A stretch of DNA of 64,000 bases from Xestospongia muta (Eukaryota > Porifera > Demospongiae > Haplosclerida > Petrosiidae). Below the pieces are notes generated by a model, which worked only from the letters and a program-made list of their open reading frames with translations, did not search any database and had not been told where the DNA came from. The number at the start of each line of letters is the position of its first letter. Position 1 is the stretch's first letter. Position numbers and translations under genes: made by a program. This document shows, one piece after another, positions 45,610 through 61,129 of this stretch. Where the stretch lies: the NCBI GenBank assembly GCA_963693285.1, contig OY848927.1, positions 4,826,643 through 4,890,642 of the forward strand, given 5' to 3'.

Positions 45610-46633
45610 ATGTCAGAGGAGGAGAAAAAGCAGCCAGCAGTTAATCCAGGCTACTTACCGTGGTCAGAGGATTTGGAAATGATCTCAAAGTTTCTTGATA
45701 GGAAGGTATGTTCTACTATTCCAACCTCTAGCACTCTAATATCTACAACTACACTTCAATAGAAATGAACCAAATATAAAACATGGTGGCTAATTTGTCT
45801 GACAGGAAGTCCACACATAGTTGTATATAGTTAATGTTTAGAGTTAAGAGAATGAAGATCAATAGCATTGTACACAATGTTGTATGGACTTCCAATAACA
45901 ACTACTATATATAAATAACTCTAATATTTATACTAATATATTGTATTAATTATGATAAGATTTATAGATATTGTTTATTTGCCATTAATTAGTAGTGAGC
46001 AAAACTTGTGTATTTGTTTAATAGACATATGGTATATGTATATATATAGAAGTTATGATATATGTGCATTGTATATATGTATATACTTATATAGTACTAT
46101 ATAGTGGAACATTACCTTCTGCTGTTTATCCAGCTGAGTATGTACCAATTCTCATATATAACAGATCTAGTAGTTCTATAGAAGTGATTAGTCCCATGAT
46201 TCTATTATAATTAACTTATTTTCCCAAATTACCATAGATTGTTTACTAGTTGTTTCAATTTCATGATTACTTGTAGTTTGTAATTCTATTTTAGGACTAC
46301 ATTAAAAATAACAACATTATTCATGTTTGTGTATGTACGATATTGGTTGTGTTCCATCCCCAAACCAATCACTTTGTGTTCCATATAATCCACTCCTAAT
46401 AAGTATTCCACTTAACTAAATCTATTTTGCAGACTGCCCTGATTGAAGACCATTCTCAATTTGTCAAAGATCATCCAGAACTGGGAGCTATCCTTGCAGA
46501 CTTTATACAATCATTACTTCTACATAAACCAGATGATGTATATAGGTTTACTTATGACTTCTTTGCTCCTTACTCTCCAATTCTTCCACAAAATCCCTCA
46601 CATCTTTCTCAACGAACAGCTACTGATACATAG
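45610..46633 (+). CDS. Small RIIa-fold (dimerisation/docking) protein, probably ciliary
   Basis: Two exons (45610-45706 and 46433-46633) encode about 98 residues. The second exon carries FVKDHPELGAILADFIQSLLLHKPDDVYRFTYDFFAPY, the helix-turn-helix of the RIIa/R2D2 dimerisation fold (helix, HxPxx-ADF-xxLL, then KPDDV-xF). In animals most short proteins of this type (RIIAD1, SPA17, ROPN1, the CATIP C-terminus) are axonemal or sperm proteins binding AKAP-type helices. The first exon (GYLPWSEDLEMISKFLDRK) is not from RIIAD1 and may point to a CATIP-like protein, but I cannot confirm it. The intron is 726 nt and AT-rich. Confidence 0.7.
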
Positions 46634-47060
46634 ACATTAGAAGACAATATATTTTAAATGCATTCATTCTAATATAGAAAAGTTACAATAATTATTATTG
46701 CATTCCTAATTAGAGTGATGGTTTAGTGGGGCTCAGCCCCTCCCTTCATTAAAGTCCTTTTAATCAAGGCAAGAGGTCTCTAGGCGTGGCTCACAGTTAT
46801 CTTTATATGTAAATCATTAGTATTAGTGTACCAAGTGTAAATGAATTTTCGTAAAGACTAGGATAGAAAGCGTCAATTAAGTTTCTGATTAGCACATATG
46901 AGGCGTGATCCCTCGTGGATCTTATTTGCCTCCATTCTTTTTGTCAGTGTGGACTAGTTTATCTCTGCATGGTTGATACAATAGATCTCTGTGGTTGTGA
47001 GTGTGTTCTATAAACCACTTTCTTATTGTCTTGTTCTATCATTGTTGTTGAGTTTATTTA
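46634..47060. other. Intergenic / 5' region of the Boule-like gene
   Basis: About 430 bp with no coding signal. It contains the 5' leader of the Boule-like gene, whose ATG is at 47061. No TATA box stands out. Confidence 0.5.
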
Positions 47061-50000
47061 ATGGTAAGTGAGGTTTGTTTTTGATGAGGTGAAACTAAGT
47101 CCAATGAATTCTTTTTTGTTATAATTTAGGAGCCATTTATACCTGTACCATATATGGTCCAACAAGGAGTTGAAATACCTACTAGAATTTTTGTCGGTAA
47201 TCTTCCTTATGAGGTGTGTTGTGATGTACTCTTAAGATCAATAGTATAAGTATCGTATTGTTATTTTCTTGGTCCGTCCACAATCATCTTTGTTCAGATT
47301 AACATAATCTTTTATTCAATTGTTTTGTTTCATTTTGTTAGACTAAAGACTTAGAGTTGAAAGAATTCTTTTCCAGATTTGGTTGTGTTGTGGATACAAA
47401 AGTCATTACTGATAGAAATGGAATATCCAAAGGGTAAGTTATCTATGTATAATGATTGTAATATTGTACGGTCTATAAGAAAAGATATTCATCAAAATAA
47501 TTTACCAACAATAATACATTATTAATAATATTTATTATGGTGGTCTGATATAACTAGCTAGTAGTGTGATCAGTGTCTCATAAGTTCATAGTCCAGGTGG
47601 TTGCTAGAGCAACAATATATTTTTATGTCATATATTTTATGCACACACTGAGGTCATTACTTAAACCACGCGAGTCTGACTTTGTGTATCTCATGATGTA
47701 TGCTAGCTACCACTACTCTCAGTGCTTATATACAAAGAATTTGATAACTATTCTATAAAGAAATATTATATAATAATTGATATGTTGGTTAAGAATACTG
47801 ATGCCTGTTCTAGGATCAAAAGGGATCTTTCCCTAATCAATGCCCACCACAACCATATGTTATTATTATGTAACTATTAAATAGTTTAATATGGTAAGCG
47901 GTGTATCTAAAGACTAAAGAATAATGACTGTTTTGAATGATGCTGACGCCATTTTATAATTGAAAGGACGTCTTTCCTAATCAATGCCCACCACTAATGG
48001 TGTAAATAAGCCTGGATCGACAAGTAGAATAAACTGATGCATGAATGAATCTAATTTTAGTTTATCTTTGATGTGGTTACCTATCATGTGAACGGTATGA
48101 AGTTATCCCAATCAATATTTGACAACCCTGTATTTGCTTTACCACTAGGTATGGCTTTGTGACGTTTGAATCGCAGGAGGAGGCACAGTCTGTATTGGCT
48201 TTGGTAAGGCCCTGCACAAGTCATTAATTACACAAAGGCAGGTTGTAGCAGGCTGCCTGGTAATAATCTATTTAGATTTCAGATTGTGAGCGACAGATTT
48301 TGTATAATTACCTTGTCAGTATAATCATTATAATTTTTGCAAGGACTAAATACAATATTGTCACTGAATATATCCCATTACATAATCAACTAATATATTG
48401 AATGGCAAGTTACCTTAACATTAATTGTCAAATACTTGTACAATACAAGTATTGAAAATTTAATATTACTTACCATGTACTAGACCTAGTTGGTAAGGAC
48501 TATTTTGATTTTTTGTGTGTGTATAAGTGCTAATTGAAACTGGTGCTGTTGATTCCCTTTCAATTGACTTTTAATTTTCACATTAACTTTTATGGTTTGT
48601 TTTGCATCTTTTCCATTTAACAAACTCATTCAAAGAAGCATTACCTTTATTGTGTTGGAACAACACATTATTTATATAGTCATAACACAAACTAATGACA
48701 TCATCTTGTAAAGTGCAGTTCTGGTATCCTGTTAAAAATCATTTATATGCATGTGATAATTGTTCCCCATCAAAATCAGACAGTAGTGATATTTGTTTAT
48801 ACACTATATATATATATATTGAACAAGTTTTTATTTCCCCACTACTTTGCAAAATAAAGTGGCATATCACTTGTAATGATTCTTTAGTTTATTATAGACT
48901 GCTGTGTCAACAGTTCTGTGTTTAGTACATATTCTGATCTTGGTCAATTTAGTAACCAAACCCTTGAGAGTGTATACAATTGTGGTCTGAGATCTCAAGG
49001 AGGCTGTATTTGTGGTTGTGGTATATGAATAATAATGACTTACAGCGAAATGTTGCATGGTTTATATTAGTGGTTCTCTTTGCTTTTTTATAGGGAAGTA
49101 TACCTTTCAATGATACTAAGGAGATTAACGTTGCTAAGGCTATTAGAAAACAGGTTAGTTTAATGCATGAACATATCCTTCTCTCTTTAAAGACATTTTT
49201 CTTTATATCATTAACACTGTAAGCATTCAAGCAGTGTAAAATGCAGAGTCTTTATTACAGGACTCTTAAGAAAATATCAGTATTATTCTTTTGCATAAAG
49301 ACTGCATTCTATTGGTATTGTTATCAGAACTATAACAAACATATAATGCACACTTTTTATTTAGTTGAATTATTGTTTTCTTTCTTGCACAGGGTGGCCA
49401 ATATGAAAAAGCTAATCAAGGTGAGTGAATCATAATTCATTCAACTGCATGTATTATGTTTCACTGTTGTTGCTAATGCAGAATACATCAATGGCCAAAG
49501 ACGAGTCACCTTTGTTCATCACTATACTGGTGATTACTTGGTCAGTTGCATCAATGGAACTTGGTATTGGGAGTTATTGAACAATCACACTCAACCAGCT
49601 AAGGTCAGGCCAAGACAAGCCTAGAAATCACCCTTTCAAGACCAATTAACTTTTTTATTCATGTACTGTTACATAATCCTCACTCACACAGTGCATTAAG
49701 TTCACACATTATTGTCTCTCTATCTCTTTCTATAGCCTTTTTATTCTGCTCTAGTCCCTACAGTTCAGTCTGTTCCATATGTACAACCTGTAAGTGTTTT
49801 AGAATTAAATGACCCAGATTATTATATTTCTGTGTATAGACTCCAGCTCTCTTGCCCACTCCTGCCGGACCTCAAGTCCTTCCTTACACAACACATTCTG
49901 CACATCCAAACTATCCCTATCCACCTCATCCACTTACTTATGACAACCAGACACTTACCCTCCCTCATAATGTAAGTTAAATCAAATGTTTGCCCTTGAA

Positions 50001-50636
50001 ATAAAACTCTTTGGAGATAACTAGAATTTACACTATAATAACAACTGCACTCTAATAAGCCTATAGGTGATTTTTTATTGGCAGTTGAGCTCATAACTTA
50101 TATTAAGTTGTATATGATGTATAAAGAAATAACTTCAATTTGGATCACAGTAGTAATCAATCAATGCTTACTTCTTGCAGGATCCTTCTAATTGTGATAG
50201 TGGATTAGAGGAGACACTTAGTCAACTCTCTTTAATGCCTACAGGTAAACATTGATATCATAGAGTTTGTAGCATGTTTGTCTTTGCAGACTCTTCAGCT
50301 CAATTACTGCCACATGAACATCCCCCAAATCCTGTAGTTCATCCTCATGTATTCCCAATTCCTCCTATGAGAGGAAGAGTAAGAATGAGAGGTCCTAGAT
50401 TTCGTCCACCACCGCTTAGACCGGTAGCTCCAGTCACTGGTCCGCATACAGTAGCATCACCTCATCCTCATCCTGCTTCGGGTTTTCCTTTTGTCCATCA
50501 TCCTCCTCCTCCTCCTCCTCCCGTAGCTTCCCAAGGAGGTCATGACATGCAGCATGGTAGACTGCTCTCTCACAATCATACTTCAATCACTTCTCGTCAT
50601 CCCATGTTACACCCTCCACCCTGTACATCAGTGTAA
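47061..50636 (+). CDS. BOLL: Boule/DAZ-like RNA-binding protein
   Basis: DAZ-family proteins control translation of germline mRNAs. The initiator ATG (47061-47063) is the last codon of exon 1: it is followed at once by GTAAGT, and exon 2 begins GAGCCATTTATACC. The RRM (about residues 19-100) has RNP2 RIFVGNLP and RNP1 KGYGFVTF, spaced as in Boule, and ends with the DAZ-type INVAKAIRKQ after an exon at about 49095-49152. Later exons have YINGQRR...YLVSCINGTWYW, comparable to the tyrosine-rich segment after the RRM of Boule. A long Pro/His-rich tail follows (last exon about 50290-50636, PPPPPPP run), ending at TAA 50634-50636. The CDS spans several introns, one near 870 nt. Expression in germ cells or archaeocytes would be expected from the family. 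Confidence 0.85.
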
Positions 50637-50899
50637 TATATGTCAAGTATATGCTATTGTTATGTACTGTTCAATGTATTCATTAGTTTTCTCTCTCTTA
50701 TTTTATAATTATTGTATGCATGGCGTGTATAATCTTTTATCGCGATATGATAACTCCTTATAAGGGAAGGTTAATAATCCTTTAATAAGTGGGTGTGGTA
50801 GATGCATTTCCAGACGAACACTTACAATGAATAATTAATTTTACCCTCGTTTGTGGAGGTTGAGCAGAGGTGTGGCTACAGATTTAGACAATTTCTTCT

Positions 50900-56005
<5,106 letters not shown>

Positions 56006-56136
56006 TGGCATTATTTGTTTTGTTGTTATAAATTACAAACTGTTTTTTGAATGTTTTTTTTAAAAGAAATTCAAATAAAAATTTGATCAGCAAAATGTAG
56101 GGTTCTATTTGTGTCATTAAAACAGTATTTTAATAC

Positions 56137-57672
56137 TTAACGCTTTTTAAGTTGAAGTCGTACAGGTTCTCCTGGTTTAACAATGCTAAATTGTGTAGAA
56201 CAGACTGTAGGTTGATCTGTTGCAAGAATGAAACGTCGAATCATATTTGTTAGAAGAAGGTGGAGCTCTAGTTCAGCTAGTCGACGACCATAACACATAC
56301 GAAGGCCAAACCCAAATGGGATTGATGCAAAGAGAGTTGTTTCATCTTGGGGTTTGTCCCATCGATATGGATCAAAGGTTTCAGGATTTGAGTGAATAGT
56401 GGAATCTTTAGTCAAAACCACTTGATTAAAAAACACAGTTGTATTTTTAGGGACCTGATAGCCATTAATTACCATGTCACTTTGAGCAGTACGAAACAGC
56501 GCTGGGATTACTGGGTGCAGACGTAAGGTTTCTTTAACACAATTTCTCACTAGTGACAATTTTTGCAAATCATCAAAGTCAGGTACCATTTTCTCACCAC
56601 AAACATTTGATATTTGTTCAAATAAAGCTTGTTGAATATCTGGTCGCTTGGCTAATTCATGAAGTAGAAAAGTGGCAGTGGTTGAAGTTGTATCAACACC
56701 AGCTGCTAATAAGTCACAGCTCTGTGATAAGGCCTCCTGTTCTGTGATTTTCCCTTCAATCATAAGTTGCTCCATTACACTAATTTTCATTTCATCAATC
56801 TCTCCCTCTTCCCGTGCTAATTTCTGGAGTTCCTTAAAACGTGTCTTCATGATCTCCTTGCCAAGAGTGTGCATTTTAGTGACAGTGTTAACATAGTCTT
56901 TGTAAGGCTCCGTAAGGAATATCTTGTAAAGAGGAAGCGCCATATTGATTTTTGCTACAGACACAAAAAAATCTACTGCCGCTTCAGTAAATCTAGATGC
57001 ACCATCAGTAAAAACGTCCATATCTTCATTGTATATAAACCATATCACTCCCTTGAGAGCCCATTTTTGCAAATCATCTCTAATATCATCGACAGCAACA
57101 TTCTCTTTATTTCCCTTACTGATCCAATGATTTCCCAGCTCATCAGCTACGGCGTACAATGATGGAGCAAACATGGCTACTCTACGAGGGACAATAGGTT
57201 TAGCCATGGCTGATCGAAGCTTCTTCCATTCATGCCCTGCAGTAAAAAACATGAACATTGGGACTTTCATTTTTTCATGAATCCATTTCATATTTTTCTC
57301 CATTGTTAATGTTCGTGAAGGATACTTGGGCTCATTTCGCAGCATGAGTCTGAAGACTTGAGGATCACACGTATGTACTGCTGAACCTCCAAAATATGAA
57401 GGGTTGCTGACTCTCACAGTAGGACCAAATCGTTCAAATAGAGTTACAAAATATCTCTTCTCAGCTAAAAATTCACTGCAGTCATTTTTTTTCATGTCTC
57501 TAAAAACACCAATAAATGGTTCAGCTTTTGGACCAGGCATAGTTTTGAAGGGTTTGGCTGACAACCAAACAGCCTGTGATGATGGGTCATCAGTTATAAT
57601 AGTACTAGAAGCATGTCTTGCTGGTCTTATTAATTGAAGAGCAGGAGAGAGTCGAGAACCGATGAAGGCCAT
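56137..57672 (-). CDS. Mitochondrial-type cytochrome P450, single exon
   Basis: Haem mono-oxygenase of about 511 residues. The chosen start is 57672: it gives an amphipathic, arginine-containing leader (MAFIGSRLSPALQLIRPARH) typical of mitochondrial import. The frame remains open upstream to 57843 with an unlikely low-complexity extension. P450 landmarks: GHEWKKLRSAM (C-helix), LLAAGVDTTS (I-helix oxygen-binding motif), KETLRLHP (ExxR), FDPYRW, and the haem loop FGFGLRMCYGRRLAE with the cysteine ligand. The leader and FxxRSAM-type C-helix place it in the mitochondrial clan (CYP11/24/27-like), electrons coming from ferredoxin. The substrate, probably a sterol or other lipid, cannot be told from sequence. 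It has no introns, unlike nearly all neighbours, and is convergent with CUL2. Confidence 0.88.
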   Translation of the reverse strand: MAFIGSRLSPALQLIRPARHASSTIITDDPSSQAVWLSAKPFKTMPGPKAEPFIGVFRDMKKNDCSEFLAEKRYFVTLFERFGPTVRVSNPSYFGGSAVHTCDPQVFRLMLRNEPKYPSRTLTMEKNMKWIHEKMKVPMFMFFTAGHEWKKLRSAMAKPIVPRRVAMFAPSLYAVADELGNHWISKGNKENVAVDDIRDDLQKWALKGVIWFIYNEDMDVFTDGASRFTEAAVDFFVSVAKINMALPLYKIFLTEPYKDYVNTVTKMHTLGKEIMKTRFKELQKLAREEGEIDEMKISVMEQLMIEGKITEQEALSQSCDLLAAGVDTTSTTATFLLHELAKRPDIQQALFEQISNVCGEKMVPDFDDLQKLSLVRNCVKETLRLHPVIPALFRTAQSDMVINGYQVPKNTTVFFNQVVLTKDSTIHSNPETFDPYRWDKPQDETTLFASIPFGFGLRMCYGRRLAELELHLLLTNMIRRFILATDQPTVCSTQFSIVKPGEPVRLQLKKR

Positions 57673-57915
57673 ATTGCTATTTAAAATAATGCTGAGTTTG
57701 ATAACAAAATTCATACTTTGACATAACTCTCTCTGTTTATATAATGTAATAGGTGTAGAATTACCACTGACATGTGACTTGAAAAACCAGTATATAATTT
57801 TATCAAAACAAGGAGTGTTTTGTTGCATAGCAATACTACACACACTTTCTAGTTGTCAAATTACATCATTACATAATGTGTAACAAACAACATTTGATTG
57901 TAAGAGACTACTGCT

Positions 57916-60900
57916 TCAATGTACCATCTTTTCTAAATAGTCTTTCATAAAATATAGTGCATTCTCGTGTACATGACTCTGAGTACTAAAGGTACTAGAG
58001 GATGTGAATTCAGTTTCAAGTTTCTGTAAATTGAAAAATGTACATAACATCTTTTGTTAGTAGATTTTACTTTAAATTGCTCCCGAACAGTGTCTTCACT
58101 TTTCAAATAAGAACGCTCACTAGTCAAGTTCTAAAGAATATTAAAATTATCAGATATCACTAGTTTTATTGATATATATATATATATATTAGTTTTTATG
58201 CTCATATCTATATAATTTGTTGTTATAGTTATATTTTAAATGTAGTGGATGTTCATGCAGAACAGGAAGTACATATTTTAATGTGAAGTTAGTAATTTAG
58301 GTTCTAATGTTTAGGGCCTAGTGTATAGTATTAATGTGCCATACAAATAACTGCTACCTATTATAAATAAACAGACAATTATACAAAAGAGGCTGGCATC
58401 TCATAAGATACTATATAAAAGACATCAAACAAAGAGATGCAAAGATCCAACACAAGCAAAAGATGAAGATACACAATAATCAACTATTACCTGAGATATG
58501 AGATCAGCCATTTCTATAGCACACAGTAATGTTGATGCTGATACAATGAGAGTATACAAGTCCTCTTTGTCGTCACGTTTAACTTGTTTACACAATCTAA
58601 ATATAACTAGTGAGTTATCATGAACTAAACCTCTCAGTTCAACTCCATTATTGCCATGGTAATCCTTCTTTACAGTAAGATAATTCAAAAGAGTAGACCT
58701 TGTAGTTTGAGATGTACAGATCAAGTTCACTAACATAGTTGATAAAGTGTGATCGGTGTGTATTGTACTACATTGCTGTTGATAAAGATACTGTACTGTA
58801 GTCTCCATTATACTGAGAGTAACTGAGTGAACAGCCTCGGAAAGACTGCTATGAATTACTTGTCCAACAGGTTTGACTGGATAGATAAAATCCAATGGAG
58901 TTAGTGACGTATTATGGACTTGTATCATGACTGATTTGTGATGTGTAGTATTCTTTGATGTGAATGCTAATGAAGGAGAGAAGGAGAGATGTGTATTGAT
59001 GACAAGTCTCTTGTGTATTAATAAAGATGATGGTATAGTGAGTTTGAGGGTAAGCTCCTTTTCATCAGACAGTCCTTCCAATGATGTGGATATAACATGA
59101 GTAATAGAGTTATACTCCAATGTGGGTGGAAGATAAGATGCCGATCTCCCAAGGGGACCTTGATTCATCTCTACACTTAAGACACACCCCTTTTCAAGAG
59201 GTATAGCTCTAGTGTACACTAGTCTGAAATCAAGACAAGGTATTCTAGAGACCACACCCACTTGTTTGTATCCAATACTAATGTCTACTGTTATAGGTGG
59301 AGGAGGAGAAGATTCAGTGATTTCACCAAACAATGACAAAATCTTGTTTAACTTGACTAAATCGCTGTCAATGATTTTAATATCATCTTCATGTTGGCTG
59401 ACAATAGTAGTAGTTTCTTCAATAGATTTTAAAGTGTCCTTTAATTGTTCTGCTACAGAAAGAACTCTATTGCTGTCTATATTGGACTCAAGAAGGAGGT
59501 GTGGTTTCAATGTCACACTGGACAGACAACCGTCCATTTTAAAACCCAACAATACAATGTGTTCCTTCATATCTTCAATATGATAAGATAACAAGTGATA
59601 AGGACTATGTAATATTGTCACCAGCTGTTCAAATAATCTCATTAACATTGTGTTGTCTTCTGATACACATTGTGATCGAAGACATATCACTTGTACCGAT
59701 GTTAGGTTGCTTAGCAACAAACCATACTTTGGGATAAGAACACTTGAAAGTATACATTCGTTAACTGTAATTTCTTGAACTGAAACTGAAGTATCATTTC
59801 TTTTAAAGAGAACAACTTTTCCATATGTCCCAATAATTAGAAAACTATCGACAATTAATGGCAACTTATTTGAGGATGAACCAGAGTCACATTCAAGGGA
59901 AAATGGATGAATAGAGAGGACAGGTTGATCAATGGAGTATACCAAATTCTGTTGATTAGTACAACCAGTCTTTCCACTATGATCATGTTCTGGAGAAGGT
60001 AATCTTTTTAAAGAACAGCCCAATACAAGACCACATTGACATCCATAGACTACCACTAGTGACTGACTCAAGGTACAGTCTGATCCAAAGAGAAAGGCAA
60101 ACAAATCCACTTGCATAGATATTACACCTTCTTTATCAATGGATGTTGAAGGACTCACTACAATATAAGGAACAGATTGTTGAAGTGACTTGCTTTGATA
60201 TGTGTGTGGATGATTATGAGTTACTGTAGCATTAGGTTCATGTTGATAAAGAGGTAGAATAGGAGTTCCAGTACTTTTAAACAGAGTACTAGAGGGTTTC
60301 CAAATATTGAGAGTACAACACGAAGAAGAGGTCGGTGACAAAGAGAATGCTATCAAAATATTTGTCACTAAATATGCTGATAACAAAATGGTATTGGAAG
60401 GAGAGAAGGAAGTTAGGATGTGAAATTTACATTCAAAGTTTGATGATTGGACTTTGGGCTCTAGTTCCATAGGTACTTCTAGCAATGAACCAAATATGTC
60501 CATGTCATCAATATTGTCATCAGTAATAGTTTCATTTGTTCCCAGCACCATTCTAGTAACACAAAATATAATGAAGGTTTGTCCTCAGTGTCATTTTAAT
60601 AATAATTAATGTACTGTGTAATTGTACTCAATGATAAGGGTGCTTTGAAATGAACTGACCTTGTGATACTGTCCCAGTCAATAGCTACTATATCACCTGA
60701 TTTTAAAGATATTAATACCCAAGGATATTGACCAGAACTTATTGATATAACTATACCAGGTAATTTGATTGACCCCAACTAACAAGAGAGAGAACAATCA
60801 ACTACTGTGAACTCAGTGATAGAGCAACTTACATTTGTATGTGTGCCATCTTTGTATTCGAGGATAAAAGCACATCTTCCTCTAGTACTGGCTATTACTA

Positions 60901-60982
60901 ACTTGTCATCACGTGAGTTAATAGCAAAAGAAGGCTGGAAATCAGAGAATGGTATTTGCACTAGATGGTGAACAGATACCAT
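57916..60982 (-). CDS. FAAP100: FAAP100-like Fanconi anaemia core complex subunit
   Basis: FAAP100 forms the FANCB-FANCL-FAAP100 catalytic module that ubiquitinates FANCD2. Five or more exons: about 60828-60982, about 60660-60780, 58491-60551 (main exon), about 58075-58132 and 57916 to about 58024. They encode an N-terminal beta-propeller-like part (FAINSRDDKLVIASTRGRCAF, WVLISLKSGDIVAIDWDS). The segment DLFAFLFGSDCTLSQSLVVVYG aligns with DALFGLLFGADATLLQSPVVLCG of the human protein. A helix AEQLKDTLKSIEE...DSDLVKLNKIL matches its central coiled coil, and a C-terminal beta domain and helices follow. Total about 830 residues (human 881). The start at 60982 is the first good ATG after an apparent acceptor. 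The identity rests mainly on the two segments plus overall order. Confidence 0.72.
58271..58340. mobile_element. Decayed relative of the 22.3-kb MITE-like element
   Basis: TTAATGTGAAGTTAGTAATT...TTTAGG...TATAGTATTAATGTG follows, with gaps, the internal sequence of the element at 22312-22443 read on the opposite strand. It lies in an intron of the FAAP100-like gene. Confidence 0.5.
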
Positions 60983-61129
60983 GCTTGATTTATGGGTGGA
61001 GCAGTCTCTGTTTGAGCCCCACCTAGAAACTACATAAAACAACCAACCTTTTAAAGCTACAATGTTTATAACTCTATTTACTTATGTATATTTATATCTA
61101 TAATTATATCATTTGCATAGAAGATAAAC

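Noticed and set aside
56553..57162. Several plus-strand ORFs up to 97 codons
   Set aside because: Antisense shadows of the intronless P450 gene.
57673..57843. Upstream extension of the P450 frame
   Set aside because: It would bury the mitochondrial leader behind an unrelated AT-rich stretch; the ATG at 57672 gives a typical import signal.
59212..59583. 123-codon plus-strand ORF
   Set aside because: Antisense to the main FAAP100 exon with no independent features.
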